Below are positions 44,691-53,972 of a stretch of 64,000 nt of DNA, in pieces. The DNA comes from Sulfurivermis fontis. GTDB taxonomy: Bacteria; Pseudomonadota; Gammaproteobacteria; Thiohalomonadales; Thiohalomonadaceae. The position numbers and the translations under genes are program-made. The DNA lies in NCBI RefSeq assembly GCF_004001245.1, contig NZ_AP018724.1:860501-924500 (forward strand), given 5' to 3'. The notes beneath the pieces are model-generated. The model was not told the origin of the DNA, made no database searches, and saw nothing but the letters and a program-made list of their open reading frames with translations. The number at the start of each line of letters is the position of its first letter. Position 1 is the first letter of the stretch.

Positions 44691-45008
44691 ATGGCGATCA
44701 ACAACATAACGGGTTTTCCTGGCAATCAGAGCCAGCGTGCCACCGACGGTTCCCAGGTGCAGGTTGCCCGTAGCGAGCCGACCGCCGCACAACAGCAGAC
44801 CGGCCGTCCGTCGACGATGGATACGGTCAGCCTGACCGATACGGCAGCCCGCCTGCGCGAGCTGGAAAACAGTCTGGCGAAGTTGCCGGTGGTAGACAGC
44901 CAGAGGGTGGAAAGTATCCAGCAGGCCATCGCTAACGGCAGCTATGAAATCGACTCCGGGCGGGTGGCGGAAAAGATGTTGCGTTTTGAGCGGGAACTGC
45001 AGCGCTAA
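44691..45008 (+). CDS. flgM: Anti-sigma-28 factor FlgM
   Basis: A 105-residue protein from ATG 44691 with AAGGAGAG upstream. The C-terminal half has the FlgM pattern DTVSLTDTAARLRELENSL, VDSQRVESIQQAIANGSYEIDSGRVAEKML. It binds and inhibits FliA until the hook is complete and FlgM is exported. It is made from a FliA promoter, closing a feedback loop. Confidence 0.95.
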   Translation: MAINNITGFPGNQSQRATDGSQVQVARSEPTAAQQQTGRPSTMDTVSLTDTAARLRELENSLAKLPVVDSQRVESIQQAIANGSYEIDSGRVAEKMLRFERELQR

Positions 45009-45011
45009 ATC

Positions 45012-45509
45012 ATGGCTCTGACTACGGTTTGTGACACGCTGGCTGGCTTGCTGCAGGCGGAGCAGGAATGCGCCGCGCGCCTATACACTGTGCTCGAGAC
45101 GGAGCATGAGGCCATCGCCCGGCGTGACACCGATGCTCTGCAGCAGGCTGTGGCCGACAAGCAGACGCTGCTGGCGCAGCTGGAGGCGAGTCATGGGCGC
45201 CGTCTACAGTTGCTCCAGACGGCGGGTCTGCAGGTAGGTCCGGAAGGGTTTGATGCGTTGCTGGCAGAGTGTTCCGGTGGATATGGGCAGGCCGAGCTGG
45301 CTGCATTGTGGACCCGAACCAAGGCGGCACTTGAGTCCTGTCAACGTCAGAATCAGATAAATGGAATGGTTCTGGAAAGCAGCCGTCGCATAACCCACCG
45401 CGCCCTGTCCATACTGCTGGGTGGACAGGCCGAAGGTTCTGAACTGTACAATCAATCGGGCAAGGCCACTACTTCCCCCTTCGGCGGCAATCGGGTCATC
45501 AAGGCCTGA
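45012..45509 (+). CDS. flgN: Flagellar export chaperone FlgN
   Basis: A 165-residue helical protein starting 4 bases after flgM. The N-terminal helix LAGLLQAEQECAARLYTVLETEHEAIARRDTDALQQAVADKQTLLAQLE is typical of FlgN, the chaperone of hook-associated proteins FlgK and FlgL. Confidence 0.9.
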   Translation: MALTTVCDTLAGLLQAEQECAARLYTVLETEHEAIARRDTDALQQAVADKQTLLAQLEASHGRRLQLLQTAGLQVGPEGFDALLAECSGGYGQAELAALWTRTKAALESCQRQNQINGMVLESSRRITHRALSILLGGQAEGSELYNQSGKATTSPFGGNRVIKA

Positions 45510-45920
45510 GACTTTACTCTTCCTACCGGCAGTTTTTCCCTTGTGTCACGCTGCGGCGTGAAAATTATTTTCTTTCCGCATTCGCCACCGCCTGCATCAT
45601 GCCAGCCTTACGGCCAGGTTGCGAGTCTGCAACAGTGGTATTAGTGATTCATAATATTGTTAAATCGCAACTTTCTCGCATCTACCACTGAAGAAGTACC
45701 TCCCTAATTGGATAATTAGCAAATTCAGATAATTACAGCTCGCCTTTCCTTGAGTTGTCACAGAACTGTTCTATAAATAAACCGTCACTGTGTTAAAACA
45801 CACAGCAATGTGTGCCAAGAGCCACATGGTTTGATTTGGATCAAGGCGCCTCGCGCAGTGAAAGATAACCATGGCACGAGGGTTTACTTTCATTAACAAC
45901 CAAGAAGGGAGAGGGCTGAT
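45510..45920 (+). other. Intergenic region flgN-nosZ
   Basis: No gene visible. It holds a small hairpin TCACGC-TGCG-GCGTGA near 45547-45562, AT-rich stretches, and the FNR-type box at 45831-45844 before nosZ. A GATAAC (45864-45869) stands near where a -10 box would be for a class II FNR promoter. Confidence 0.7.
45831..45844 (+). promoter_or_regulatory. FNR/ANR-type box before nosZ
   Basis: TTGAT-TTGG-ATCAA, a perfect match to TTGAT-N4-ATCAA, 77 bases before the nosZ start. It implies induction under oxygen limitation. Confidence 0.85.
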
Positions 45921-48227
45921 ATGAAGCCGACTGCAAAACGTACACTCTCGCTGCTTGCTGGCCTGGGGATCGGCCTGGCGGCATCGACGAGTGCCTGGTC
46001 CAACTCGACGCTGGAGCAGGTGATGAAGGCGCGCAACCTGACCCAGAAGGATCTTCTGGCGGCCGCCAAAACTTATACGCCTTCCGGTGGTCGCGACGAA
46101 TTCATCGCGTTCTCTTCCGGTGGTCAGAGTGGCCAGGTGATTGTATATGGCATTCCGTCGATGCGCATTCTGAAGTACATCGCCGTGTTCACTCCGGAAC
46201 CGTGGCAGGGTTACGGTTACGAGGAAGAGTCTCGCAAGGTTCTTGCCCAGGGCAATATCCAGGGCAAGGCGCTCAACTACGGTGACACCCACCATCCGGC
46301 AATCTCTGAAACCAAGGGTGAGTACAACGGTCGTTACCTGTTCATCAACGACAAGGCCAATCCGCGTATTGCCGTCATCGATCTGCATGATTTCGAGACC
46401 AAGCAGATCGTGGTCAATCCCGTGTTCAAGAGTGCACACGGTGGTGCCTTCGTGACGGAGAATACCGAGTACGTTATCGAGGCGGCTCAATACGCTGCTC
46501 CGTTCGAAAACAAGTTCGTGCCGTTGGAAGAGTTTAACGACAAGTACCGCGGTGGTATTACCTACTGGAAGTTCAACAACGAAAAGGGGCGCATCGAGCC
46601 GGAAAACTCCTTCACCGTTGAGGCGCCGCCATACAGCCAGGATCTTTCCGACGCCGGTAAGGGCCCCAGCCATGGCTGGTCGTTCACCAACTCGTTCTGT
46701 AGCGAGCGTTATGTCGGTGGCATCGAGCGCGGTCGTCCGCCATTCGAGGCCGGCTGCTCCTCCAAGGACACCGACTTCCTGCATGTGGTCAACTGGAAGA
46801 AGGCCGAGGAACTGGTCAAGGCGGGCAAGGCCAAGAAAGTGAACGGCCACAACGTGATCACGATGGATGTCGCGGCGAAGGAAGGCGTGATGTTCCTGAT
46901 CCCCGAGCCGAAGAGCCCGCACGGTGTCGATGTGTCGCCGGACGGCAAGTACATCATCGTTGCCGGCAAACTGGATTCGCACGTGACCGTGTACAGCTTT
47001 GACAAGATCCAGGCCGCCATCAAGGCGAAGAAGTTCGAGAGCAAGGATCCGTACGGGCTGCCGATCATTGCCCTGAAGGATGCCACCCACAAGCAGGTGC
47101 AGCTGGGGCTCGGTCCCCTGCATACCCAGTATGACTCCAAGAAGTGCGTGGTTTACACCTCGCTCTACGTGGATTCTATGGTCGCCAAGTGGGACTACTG
47201 CGAAGGCAAGGTACTGGACAAGCTCTCCATCCACTACAACATCGGCCACCTGATGACCATGGAAGGCGACTCTGTCACTCCACAGGGCAAATACCTGGTG
47301 GCGATGAACAAGCTGGCCATCGACCGCTTCAATCCGGTGGGCCCGCTGCATCCGCAGAACCATCAGCTGATCGACATCAGCGGCGAGAAAATGGAACTGC
47401 TGTACGACATGCCGCTGCCGCTGGGTGAGCCGCACTATGTCGTGGCCATCAAGGCCGATCGCCTGCAGCCGGCGGTGCGCTACAAGTCCGGTACCGACAG
47501 CCGTACCGACGAGCGTCATCCGTATGCCACCCGTGCCGGCCGCGAGAAGACCGAGCGTACCTGTGACAATGGCAAGTGCACCATCCATGTTTGGGGTACC
47601 GCCATCCGTTCGCACCTGACGCCAGAAATCGTCGAGGCCGAGGTGGGTGATGAGATCTACTTCCACATCACCAACCTGGAGCGCGCACAGGATCAGACCC
47701 ACGGCTTCGCCATCTACGGTCATAGCGCCCAGATGTCTCTGGAGCCGGGCAAGACCGCTACTGCTTACATCAAGGCAGACAAGGAAGGCGTCTATCCCTA
47801 CTACTGCACCGAGTTCTGCTCGGCGCTGCACCTGGAAATGCAGGGTTACCTGCTGGTACGCCCGAAGGGCTACAAGGCTACAGCCACTGCCATGCAGGAA
47901 GGCGTGAAGTACACCAAGGCCGACTATGACACCCAGGTCAAGACCAACCTCGAGACCCAGGCGGTCATTGATTCGGTGGTGGCCTTCATCACCAGCCACA
48001 ACTACCAGGAGTTCCCGACGGTGGTCGGCCTGGTGGAAGATGCGACCGACCAGCTCGAGTTCGCCAAGGACGCCAAGGCCAAGTCGGAAGCCGCTGCGGC
48101 CAAGCAGGACTGGCAGAACGCCATGCTGTGGGCCAACCAGTGGTGGCAGTATCAGGTGAAGGCGGCCGACCTCGGCCTGCGCGCCAAGACCTTCCTCGAA
48201 GAGAACGGCGCCAAGAAGATTAAGTAA
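45921..48227 (+). CDS. nosZ: Nitrous oxide reductase NosZ (Sec-type, clade II-like)
   Basis: A 768-residue periplasmic N2O reductase. The signal peptide (MKPTAKRTLSLLAGLGIGLAASTSAWS) lacks a twin-arginine motif, as in clade II. CuZ histidines include H124-H125 (DTHHPAIS), SAHGG, SPHGV, LHTQYD, HNIGH and HPQNHQ. The CuA site near the C-terminus is C629-x3-C633-x3-H637-x2-M640. After about residue 645 comes a roughly 120-residue helical extension without any CxxCH heme motif. It reduces N2O to N2. It heads a nos cluster lacking nosR. Confidence 0.98.
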   Translation: MKPTAKRTLSLLAGLGIGLAASTSAWSNSTLEQVMKARNLTQKDLLAAAKTYTPSGGRDEFIAFSSGGQSGQVIVYGIPSMRILKYIAVFTPEPWQGYGYEEESRKVLAQGNIQGKALNYGDTHHPAISETKGEYNGRYLFINDKANPRIAVIDLHDFETKQIVVNPVFKSAHGGAFVTENTEYVIEAAQYAAPFENKFVPLEEFNDKYRGGITYWKFNNEKGRIEPENSFTVEAPPYSQDLSDAGKGPSHGWSFTNSFCSERYVGGIERGRPPFEAGCSSKDTDFLHVVNWKKAEELVKAGKAKKVNGHNVITMDVAAKEGVMFLIPEPKSPHGVDVSPDGKYIIVAGKLDSHVTVYSFDKIQAAIKAKKFESKDPYGLPIIALKDATHKQVQLGLGPLHTQYDSKKCVVYTSLYVDSMVAKWDYCEGKVLDKLSIHYNIGHLMTMEGDSVTPQGKYLVAMNKLAIDRFNPVGPLHPQNHQLIDISGEKMELLYDMPLPLGEPHYVVAIKADRLQPAVRYKSGTDSRTDERHPYATRAGREKTERTCDNGKCTIHVWGTAIRSHLTPEIVEAEVGDEIYFHITNLERAQDQTHGFAIYGHSAQMSLEPGKTATAYIKADKEGVYPYYCTEFCSALHLEMQGYLLVRPKGYKATATAMQEGVKYTKADYDTQVKTNLETQAVIDSVVAFITSHNYQEFPTVVGLVEDATDQLEFAKDAKAKSEAAAAKQDWQNAMLWANQWWQYQVKAADLGLRAKTFLEENGAKKIK

Positions 48228-48239
48228 AACAGACTGTCT

Positions 48240-48253
48240 TTGATCCGAATCAA
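48240..48253 (+). promoter_or_regulatory. FNR-type box after nosZ
   Basis: TTGAT-CCGA-ATCAA inside the longer palindrome CTTTGAT..ATCAAAG. It could drive the cytochrome gene at 48320, though a terminator lies between. Confidence 0.75.
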
Positions 48254-48264
48254 AGACTAAATTG

Positions 48265-48296
48265 ACAGGGGGACGCATCGTGTCCCCCTGTTTTTT
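48265..48296 (+). terminator. Rho-independent terminator of nosZ
   Basis: Perfect 10-bp stem ACAGGGGGAC / GTCCCCCTGT with loop GCATCGT, then TTTTTT. It lies between the FNR box and the next cytochrome gene. Confidence 0.9.
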
Positions 48297-48319
48297 GCAC
48301 AAAACAAAAGGAGTGGCTC

Positions 48320-48646
48320 ATGAAATATGTAAACAAGTTGGTATTGGCGGCCCTGATTGGCTCCGGCAGTTTGCTGGTCAACGGCACTGCGCTGGCCCTC
48401 GATGGTGCCACCTTGTACAAGACCAAGACCTGTGTCGCCTGCCATGGTGCCGAGGCCAAGGCACCGGTACTGCCGTCCTACCCCAAGCTTGCCGGTCAGA
48501 ACGCGGCCTATACCCTGCAGCAGATGAAAGACATCAAGAGCGGGGCGCGCAACAACGGTCAAACCGCTGCGATGAAGCCGGTGATGCATCTGGTTTCCGA
48601 TGAAGAGATGCAGGCTATCGCCGACTGGTTGCAAACGCTCAAGTGA
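48320..48646 (+). CDS. Small monoheme cytochrome c
   Basis: A 108-residue exported cytochrome: signal peptide to LALDG, one CVACH heme site, and PVMHLVSDEEMQAIADWLQ with the distal methionine. Class I, c553-like. In clade II nos clusters such cytochromes (NosC-type) may carry electrons to NosZ. GGAG lies just upstream. Confidence 0.9.
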   Translation: MKYVNKLVLAALIGSGSLLVNGTALALDGATLYKTKTCVACHGAEAKAPVLPSYPKLAGQNAAYTLQQMKDIKSGARNNGQTAAMKPVMHLVSDEEMQAIADWLQTLK

Positions 48647-48669
48647 AAGTAGCGATTATTTTGCCAATC

Positions 48670-48683
48670 TTGATGCGCATCAA
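48670..48683 (+). promoter_or_regulatory. FNR-type promoter before the diheme cytochrome
   Basis: TTGAT-GCGC-ATCAA, with TATTCT at 48705-48710 where a class II FNR promoter would have its -10 box. Confidence 0.8.
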
Positions 48684-48847
48684 AGCATTATTAGAATAGC
48701 ATTGTATTCTTGTATGCAGATGCCGCAGTGCGGTACACCGTCGACATAACAATTCGTTATGTCCCTGGGTAGCTAAAGTGCACGTTGAATCACTAACGGT
48801 AGCTGTTAGACTGATTCAAGCCGTTGCCAAAATATGAGGTGAAATGT

Positions 48848-49567
48848 ATGCGAGTGAGTCTGAAGTCAGCATTGGCGCTTGCGCTTGTCATGTCTGCCAG
48901 TGGTATCGCCCAGGCTGCCGAAAAACCGCTTAAGCCTTCTTGGGCGATGCAGGGTGATGAGCTTGAAATTGCCATGACTCTGAAGGGTGACAAGGCGCGT
49001 GGCCGCGATATCTATGAAGTGTGTGCCGCCTGCCACATGCCGGAAGGTTGGGGCCTTGCCGATGGTACTTTCCCCCAATTGGCTGGCCAGCATCATAACG
49101 TGCTGGTGAAGCAGCTGGCGGATATTCGTGCTGGCAACCGCGATAATCCGACTATGTATCCGTTCGCTCTGCCGTCGCAGATCGGCGGCGCCCAGGCGGT
49201 GGCGGATGTGGTGGAATATATCGCTACGTTGCCGATGACGCCGGAAAACGGCGTAGGTCCCGGCACTGATCTGAAGCATGGTGAACAGCTGTATAAGGAC
49301 AACTGTGTCCGGTGCCATGGCGCCAACGGTGAAGGCGATAATGACAAGTTCTATCCCAAGATCCAAGGGCAGCACTTCGAATACATCAAGCGTCAGTTCC
49401 GAGAAATTCGTGATGGTAAGCGCCGCAACGCCAACCCCGACATGGTCAAGCAGGTAAAAGGGTTCAGTGATCGCGACCTTGAAGCAGTGAGCGACTACGC
49501 CTCGCGTATCAAGCCTCCTGCCGATCGTCTTGGCCCGCCGGGCTGGCAGAACCCTGACTTCCAGTAA
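48848..49567 (+). CDS. Diheme cytochrome c (c4-like) of the nos cluster
   Basis: A 239-residue exported protein from ATG 48848 (GAGGTG upstream): signal peptide SLKSALALALVMSASGIAQAA, two heme sites CAACH and CVRCH, and two similar halves (PQLAGQHHNVLVKQL.. and PKIQGQHFEYIKRQF..), as in cytochrome c4. It probably donates electrons to NosZ. An own FNR-type promoter precedes it. Confidence 0.92.
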   Translation: MRVSLKSALALALVMSASGIAQAAEKPLKPSWAMQGDELEIAMTLKGDKARGRDIYEVCAACHMPEGWGLADGTFPQLAGQHHNVLVKQLADIRAGNRDNPTMYPFALPSQIGGAQAVADVVEYIATLPMTPENGVGPGTDLKHGEQLYKDNCVRCHGANGEGDNDKFYPKIQGQHFEYIKRQFREIRDGKRRNANPDMVKQVKGFSDRDLEAVSDYASRIKPPADRLGPPGWQNPDFQ

Positions 49568-49576
49568 GCTCTTAAT

Positions 49577-49605
49577 TTCCGCCGTACCGTTCCGGTACGG
49601 CGGAA
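49577..49605 (+). terminator. Hairpin between cytochrome and nosB-like gene
   Basis: Perfect 12-bp stem TTCCGCCGTACC / GGTACGGCGGAA with a five-base loop and no T-tract. More likely an attenuator or 3' mRNA stabiliser than a full terminator. Confidence 0.6.
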
Positions 49606-49685
49606 TAGTTAAGCAGAAGCTCTTGTCCCACCCGCTTCAGGGTGACCCGTTCAATTCCTTTCCTGTTACAAGGATCACGAACGCC

Positions 49686-50885
49686 ATGACCTCCGCTCAA
49701 GATCGTACCAGGCTCATCGCTACCGGGTTGCTGACTGCAGTTGCCTTGGTATTGTTGGTAGCTATCTATTACACCCCAACGTGGTGGGTATCTCTCAAGG
49801 CGCCCAATTATCCGGAAGAATCGTTCCCCGATGGTGTGCGTATTCACTTTCATATGAATGGTGTATTCAACGGCTGCACCAAGGTCGAGAAAGCAGAAAT
49901 CCAGGAGGAGGAAGCCCTGGATTGTGTGCACGAAATGGACACTATCAATCACTACGTAGGTATGTATCCTATCGCAGCGGGTGGTCCCGTCGAGAAAGCC
50001 TACTCACAGTTCCTTATGGCACTGTTGGGTGTAATGGTCATCGGGTTTGTATTGCCGTCGCGTAACGCCCGTCTTGGAGTCATGGCTGTAGGATTTGCCA
50101 TAATTGTTACCTGGATGTATCTGACGATCTACGGCAAAGACGGCATATATTTGCAGAACGCTGGGTACATCGATGCCATGATAGCGTCTCTCGACCAGGA
50201 AAAAGGCGGCGGAGCGGAACAGGATGATGGAACTGCAGAGGCAATGAGTTCAGGGCAGGCTATTATCGAGCAATTGCGCCGCTCGATGCAGGAAACAAAA
50301 AAGGATAAACCGACTCAGCAGCTCGATGCCTCTGCCAGTGACAAAGAACGGTACATCCATAGCCTGCGCGTCAGTTTCGAGATCGATCAGAAACGTAAGG
50401 AATCTGCACAGGAATGGAATGGCAGTGGTTTCCAGGTTATGTCCTGGCATTATGAAAAAAACCTCGGCCGTTATTTCAATAACCCTGAAGAAATCAAGCC
50501 TATGGTTGATACCCTGCAGATGGCTACACACCTGTTGTTTGCTGGCATCATAGGTGCGATGGGCTTGCTTTTGTGGGGTGCGCGCCAGTCCCGTGGTTTC
50601 CTCTATTGGGTGTTGGCGCTGGCGCCGATGGCTTTACCGGTATTCTTTATCATTGAATATGCAGCGTGGCTCTGGTGGTTCGGTCACAGCCTGCATGAGA
50701 TGGCGGCATTTACAGTCAAGCCATTCATGCCGACGGTATTTGGTGATGGCAAAGTTGCCCAATTTTCGACTCACTCGTATCCACATATCGGATTTGGGCT
50801 AATGTTACTATTCAGTGCAGTGATGGCCGCAATAGCCTTGCTGCGACGCAAGCAAATCAAAGCGGAAAACGCTGGCGGAATGTGA
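49686..50885 (+). CDS. Multi-pass membrane protein of the nos cluster (NosB-like)
   Basis: A 399-residue inner-membrane protein with about six hydrophobic helices: one at about 11-30, two at about 110-160 (LMALLGVMVIGFVLP, LGVMAVGFAIIVTWMYL), and three after residue 280. A soluble charged loop (about 175-275) sits between. The position between cytochromes and nosD matches nosB of clade II clusters, e.g. in Wolinella; the sequence family is otherwise unfamiliar. It could pass electrons from quinol. The stop overlaps the GTG before nosD. Confidence 0.65.
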   Translation: MTSAQDRTRLIATGLLTAVALVLLVAIYYTPTWWVSLKAPNYPEESFPDGVRIHFHMNGVFNGCTKVEKAEIQEEEALDCVHEMDTINHYVGMYPIAAGGPVEKAYSQFLMALLGVMVIGFVLPSRNARLGVMAVGFAIIVTWMYLTIYGKDGIYLQNAGYIDAMIASLDQEKGGGAEQDDGTAEAMSSGQAIIEQLRRSMQETKKDKPTQQLDASASDKERYIHSLRVSFEIDQKRKESAQEWNGSGFQVMSWHYEKNLGRYFNNPEEIKPMVDTLQMATHLLFAGIIGAMGLLLWGARQSRGFLYWVLALAPMALPVFFIIEYAAWLWWFGHSLHEMAAFTVKPFMPTVFGDGKVAQFSTHSYPHIGFGLMLLFSAVMAAIALLRRKQIKAENAGGM

Positions 50886-50887
50886 CC

Positions 50888-52135
50888 ATGCGGCATGTTG
50901 TGGTACGCAGATTCGTCTGGTTAATCACCGTTGCCGTTTCCCTCACGTGGGGGGGCGCGACGGCTCAGGCGCGGCGTCCACTACAGCCACTGCTAGACGA
51001 CGCGAAGCCTGGCAGTACCCTGGTACTTGAACCTGGTGTATATGCCGGCCCGGCAGTGCTGGATAAACCATTGACCCTGGATGGTCAAGGTAAGGTGACC
51101 ATTGATGGTGAAGGGCGGGGTACCGTTCTGCTGGTAGATACAGATGGGGCTACTATTGCGGGTTTACGTCTTGTTGGGAGTGGAACATCACATAACGATC
51201 TTGATTCAGGAATTCAGGTACGCGGTAAATACAATGTCATCAAAGACAATGTCATTGATGACACCCTGTTTGGCATCGATCTCCAGCAATCCAACAACAA
51301 TATCGTTCGCCGCAATCGTATCAGTTCGAAGGATATCGAGCTTGGTATGCGCGGTGATGCCATTCGGCTGTGGTATAGCTACGATAATCGCATCATCGAT
51401 AATGTGGTGACCAATTCACGTGACATAGTGGTTTGGTATTCGCGCGACAATACGATTTCAGGAAATACAGCGAGTGGTGGAAGATATTCCCTGCATTTTA
51501 TGTATTCGCAGTACAATCTTGTCGAGAACAATGTGTTCTTTGATAATTCCGTCGGTATTTTCGTGATGTATAGTGATGGTGTCGTATTACGAAATAACCA
51601 CATCCGTAATGCTACAGGAACTACCGGCGTCGGCATTGGTTTCAAAGAGACCTCCGATTTGGTTGTCGAGAATAATCAGGTTTTGTATTGCGCCAATGGG
51701 CTATACATCGATGTGTCACCCTATCAGCCGGATACTATCAACCGATTCACAAATAATTTGATTGCCTATAACGGAATAGGTGTCAGTCTACTCAGTGATT
51801 GGAGTGGTAACGAATTTCGCAATAACCAGTTCAAGGGAAACCTCACACAGGTTGCTGTAGGTGGTGGTGGTACAGCCACACGCCACCTGTGGGAAGGGAA
51901 TCACTGGGATGATTATGAGGGATTCGATCTGAATGGGGACGGTATAGGCGATACACCTCACGAGATGTATTCGTATGCAGACAGATTATGGATGGATATT
52001 CCTTCTGCACAGTTCTTTAAAGGATCACCACTACTCGAAGTGCTTGATTTTCTCGAGCGACTGGCACCGTTTAGTCCACCTAAACTGTTGTTACGAGATG
52101 CCGTACCAGTAATGAGGGTAAGCAGCGAATCATGA
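50888..52135 (+). CDS. nosD: NosD, copper-site maturation protein
   Basis: A 415-residue periplasmic protein from ATG 50888 (GGAA eight bases upstream; a GTG at 50882 is possible). Signal peptide LITVAVSLTWGGATAQA, then a parallel beta-helix (CASH) of repeated N-x-I-x-x-N turns (NVIKDNVIDDTLFGIDLQQS, NTISGNTASGG, NLVENNVFFDNSVGI). NosD with NosF and NosY is needed for CuZ assembly in NosZ. Confidence 0.96.
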   Translation: MRHVVVRRFVWLITVAVSLTWGGATAQARRPLQPLLDDAKPGSTLVLEPGVYAGPAVLDKPLTLDGQGKVTIDGEGRGTVLLVDTDGATIAGLRLVGSGTSHNDLDSGIQVRGKYNVIKDNVIDDTLFGIDLQQSNNNIVRRNRISSKDIELGMRGDAIRLWYSYDNRIIDNVVTNSRDIVVWYSRDNTISGNTASGGRYSLHFMYSQYNLVENNVFFDNSVGIFVMYSDGVVLRNNHIRNATGTTGVGIGFKETSDLVVENNQVLYCANGLYIDVSPYQPDTINRFTNNLIAYNGIGVSLLSDWSGNEFRNNQFKGNLTQVAVGGGGTATRHLWEGNHWDDYEGFDLNGDGIGDTPHEMYSYADRLWMDIPSAQFFKGSPLLEVLDFLERLAPFSPPKLLLRDAVPVMRVSSES

Positions 52136-52983
52136 GTGAAGAAAAGCAGAAACAGAATGCTGCTGCTGCACCCACGGCAGCACCTGTCATTAACAGGCGT
52201 AAGCAGCAGGAGCGAAGGCAGTTCTTGCGTTCTCTGATGTTAGCGGCAGGAGTTGTCGGCATCTCCGCCATGGGATATATCCCGGTTGCCCGTTCATGGA
52301 ATCCAAGGTTGCGCCCTCCAGGGGCTCTGGTTGAAGATGAGTTTCTGGCGTCGTGTATCAAGTGTGGCCAGTGTGTTCAGGTCTGTCCGGTTGAGGCAAT
52401 TACTCTTGCGGATATCATGGATGGTTTCGGCGTTGGCGTTCCTTATGTCGATGCACGTGATCAGGCCTGTGATTTCTCCTGTGATGGTTTGCAATGCATT
52501 CTGGCCTGCCCGACTGGGGCACTGTCCCATTCACTAAACTACCCGCATGAAGTACGTATGGGGTTTGCCAGGCTGGACCGTCCAGATCTATGCCTGGCTA
52601 TGCATGGTAAAGGGTTTAAGGGTCAGATTCGTGGCCCTGAGTTCGATGGTCTGTTCCGTTATACGGAGATTGACCGGTGGAAGCCGCAGCGGGTACATGA
52701 ACAGACCTTTGATCTCGAACTGTGTGATCTATGTGTGCGCCACTGTCCAATCGAAATCCGTATTACCCAATGCGAAGCAGGAAAGCCGCCATCAGGTGAC
52801 GTAAATCAATGTCCGCCACGTCACGCCATTGAGCTGCAGGCAGAAGATCGAGGTGATGGCGTGATGCGAATGCGTCCGGTTGTGTTAGACGGCTGTGTTG
52901 GCTGCGGGGCTTGCGAAATGGTTTGCCCGACGGAGCCGGCCGCCATCGTCATTGATATTGAAAGTACGGTGGAACGGGTATGA
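52132..52983 (+). CDS. nosG: NosG/NapG-like 4Fe-4S ferredoxin protein
   Basis: A 283-residue protein. An N-terminal RRQFLRSLMLAAG segment resembles a Tat signal/anchor. Four cysteine clusters of 4Fe-4S type are visible: CIKCGQCVQVCP, CDGLQCILACP, CDLCVRHCP and CVGCGACEMVCP. In clade II nos clusters NosG with NosH forms a quinol-oxidising branch to NosZ. The start overlaps nosD and the stop overlaps nosH (ATGA). Confidence 0.92.
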   Translation: MSEEKQKQNAAAAPTAAPVINRRKQQERRQFLRSLMLAAGVVGISAMGYIPVARSWNPRLRPPGALVEDEFLASCIKCGQCVQVCPVEAITLADIMDGFGVGVPYVDARDQACDFSCDGLQCILACPTGALSHSLNYPHEVRMGFARLDRPDLCLAMHGKGFKGQIRGPEFDGLFRYTEIDRWKPQRVHEQTFDLELCDLCVRHCPIEIRITQCEAGKPPSGDVNQCPPRHAIELQAEDRGDGVMRMRPVVLDGCVGCGACEMVCPTEPAAIVIDIESTVERV

Positions 52984-53945
52984 ACTTTTTCAAAGAATCG
53001 TTACTGCAACTGCTCGGGCGAGCTCCAACCAGGCCGAAGCCGGACGACTTTTCTCCGGAGGTAAAGAAGATACATTTTTATAAAAAGGGAGAAAAGGTCA
53101 CTCTGGATGAAATTCGTGCAGAACATGCAGCGCATAAATCACACAAGTGGCGCAACAGACGCTGGACTACCTTGCTTCTCGTTAATCTTTTGTTTGTTGT
53201 TTCTTATTATTTTGATATTCAACTCCTCGAAGGCGCCCTGACCGCATCTCGCTTTATGGGCTTCCACATGGCCGACTTGAATTCGGCTCTGCAGGTAATG
53301 CTGGCATTCAAACATGTTGTACTCAATTTGCTGATTGGTACGACAACAGTTTTTATATTGTGGCTGTTGCTGGGCGGGCGTACTTTCTGCTCCTGGGTCT
53401 GTCCCTATCATTTGCTCGCTGAGTGGGCAGAAAAAATCCATCTATGGCTGGTAGAGCATAAGTTGGTGAAGAATCATGAATTTCACCGCGGCGTGCGCAC
53501 AGCTTTCTATGTGATCTTTGCGTTGCTGGCGCTTGGGACTGGCTATACGGTATACGAGACGATTTCACCCACAGGTATTCTCAGTCGGGCGATTATTTAT
53601 GGTGCAACCCTCGCATTGGGGTGGGTTGTCTTTCTGTTGTTATTCGAAATTTTTGTATCGCAGCGTGCGTGGTGTCGTTATGTCTGCCCCATTGGAATGA
53701 CCTATGGTGTGGTCGGTCTATTTTCACCACTGCGTGTTGTTTACAACGTCGAGTCATGTAAGCATGAGGGAGAATGTCGCAAAGTATGCCTGGTACCTCA
53801 TGTTTTGGATCCGGTGATCAAAGGACGGGCAATTGACATCAATGTCCCTATCGGGGCTGACTGCACCCGTTGTGGTTTGTGTATCGATATATGTCCGACA
53901 GGATCGTTGCGATATGAGATCAAAGGGCTGAATAAGGTTTTATAA
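52980..53945 (+). CDS. nosH: NosH/NapH-like membrane ferredoxin
   Basis: A 321-residue inner-membrane protein with about four helices (LLLVNLLFVVSYYF, LLIGTTTVFILWLLL, TAFYVIFALLALGTGY, LALGWVVFLLLFEIF). Motifs TFCSWVCPYHLL and WCRYVCPIGM are typical of NapH/NosR-type C-terminal regions, and a CTRCGLCIDICP 4Fe-4S site is at the end. It should take electrons from quinol and hand them to NosG. No NosR is present, so this pair probably replaces its electron function. Confidence 0.93.
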   Translation: MNFFKESLLQLLGRAPTRPKPDDFSPEVKKIHFYKKGEKVTLDEIRAEHAAHKSHKWRNRRWTTLLLVNLLFVVSYYFDIQLLEGALTASRFMGFHMADLNSALQVMLAFKHVVLNLLIGTTTVFILWLLLGGRTFCSWVCPYHLLAEWAEKIHLWLVEHKLVKNHEFHRGVRTAFYVIFALLALGTGYTVYETISPTGILSRAIIYGATLALGWVVFLLLFEIFVSQRAWCRYVCPIGMTYGVVGLFSPLRVVYNVESCKHEGECRKVCLVPHVLDPVIKGRAIDINVPIGADCTRCGLCIDICPTGSLRYEIKGLNKVL

Positions 53946-53972
53946 AATAATTGCCGTCCAACGGGTGTCTGC

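Noticed and set aside
45771..48302. 843-codon minus-strand frame over nosZ
   Set aside because: Shadow of nosZ, no recognisable domain.
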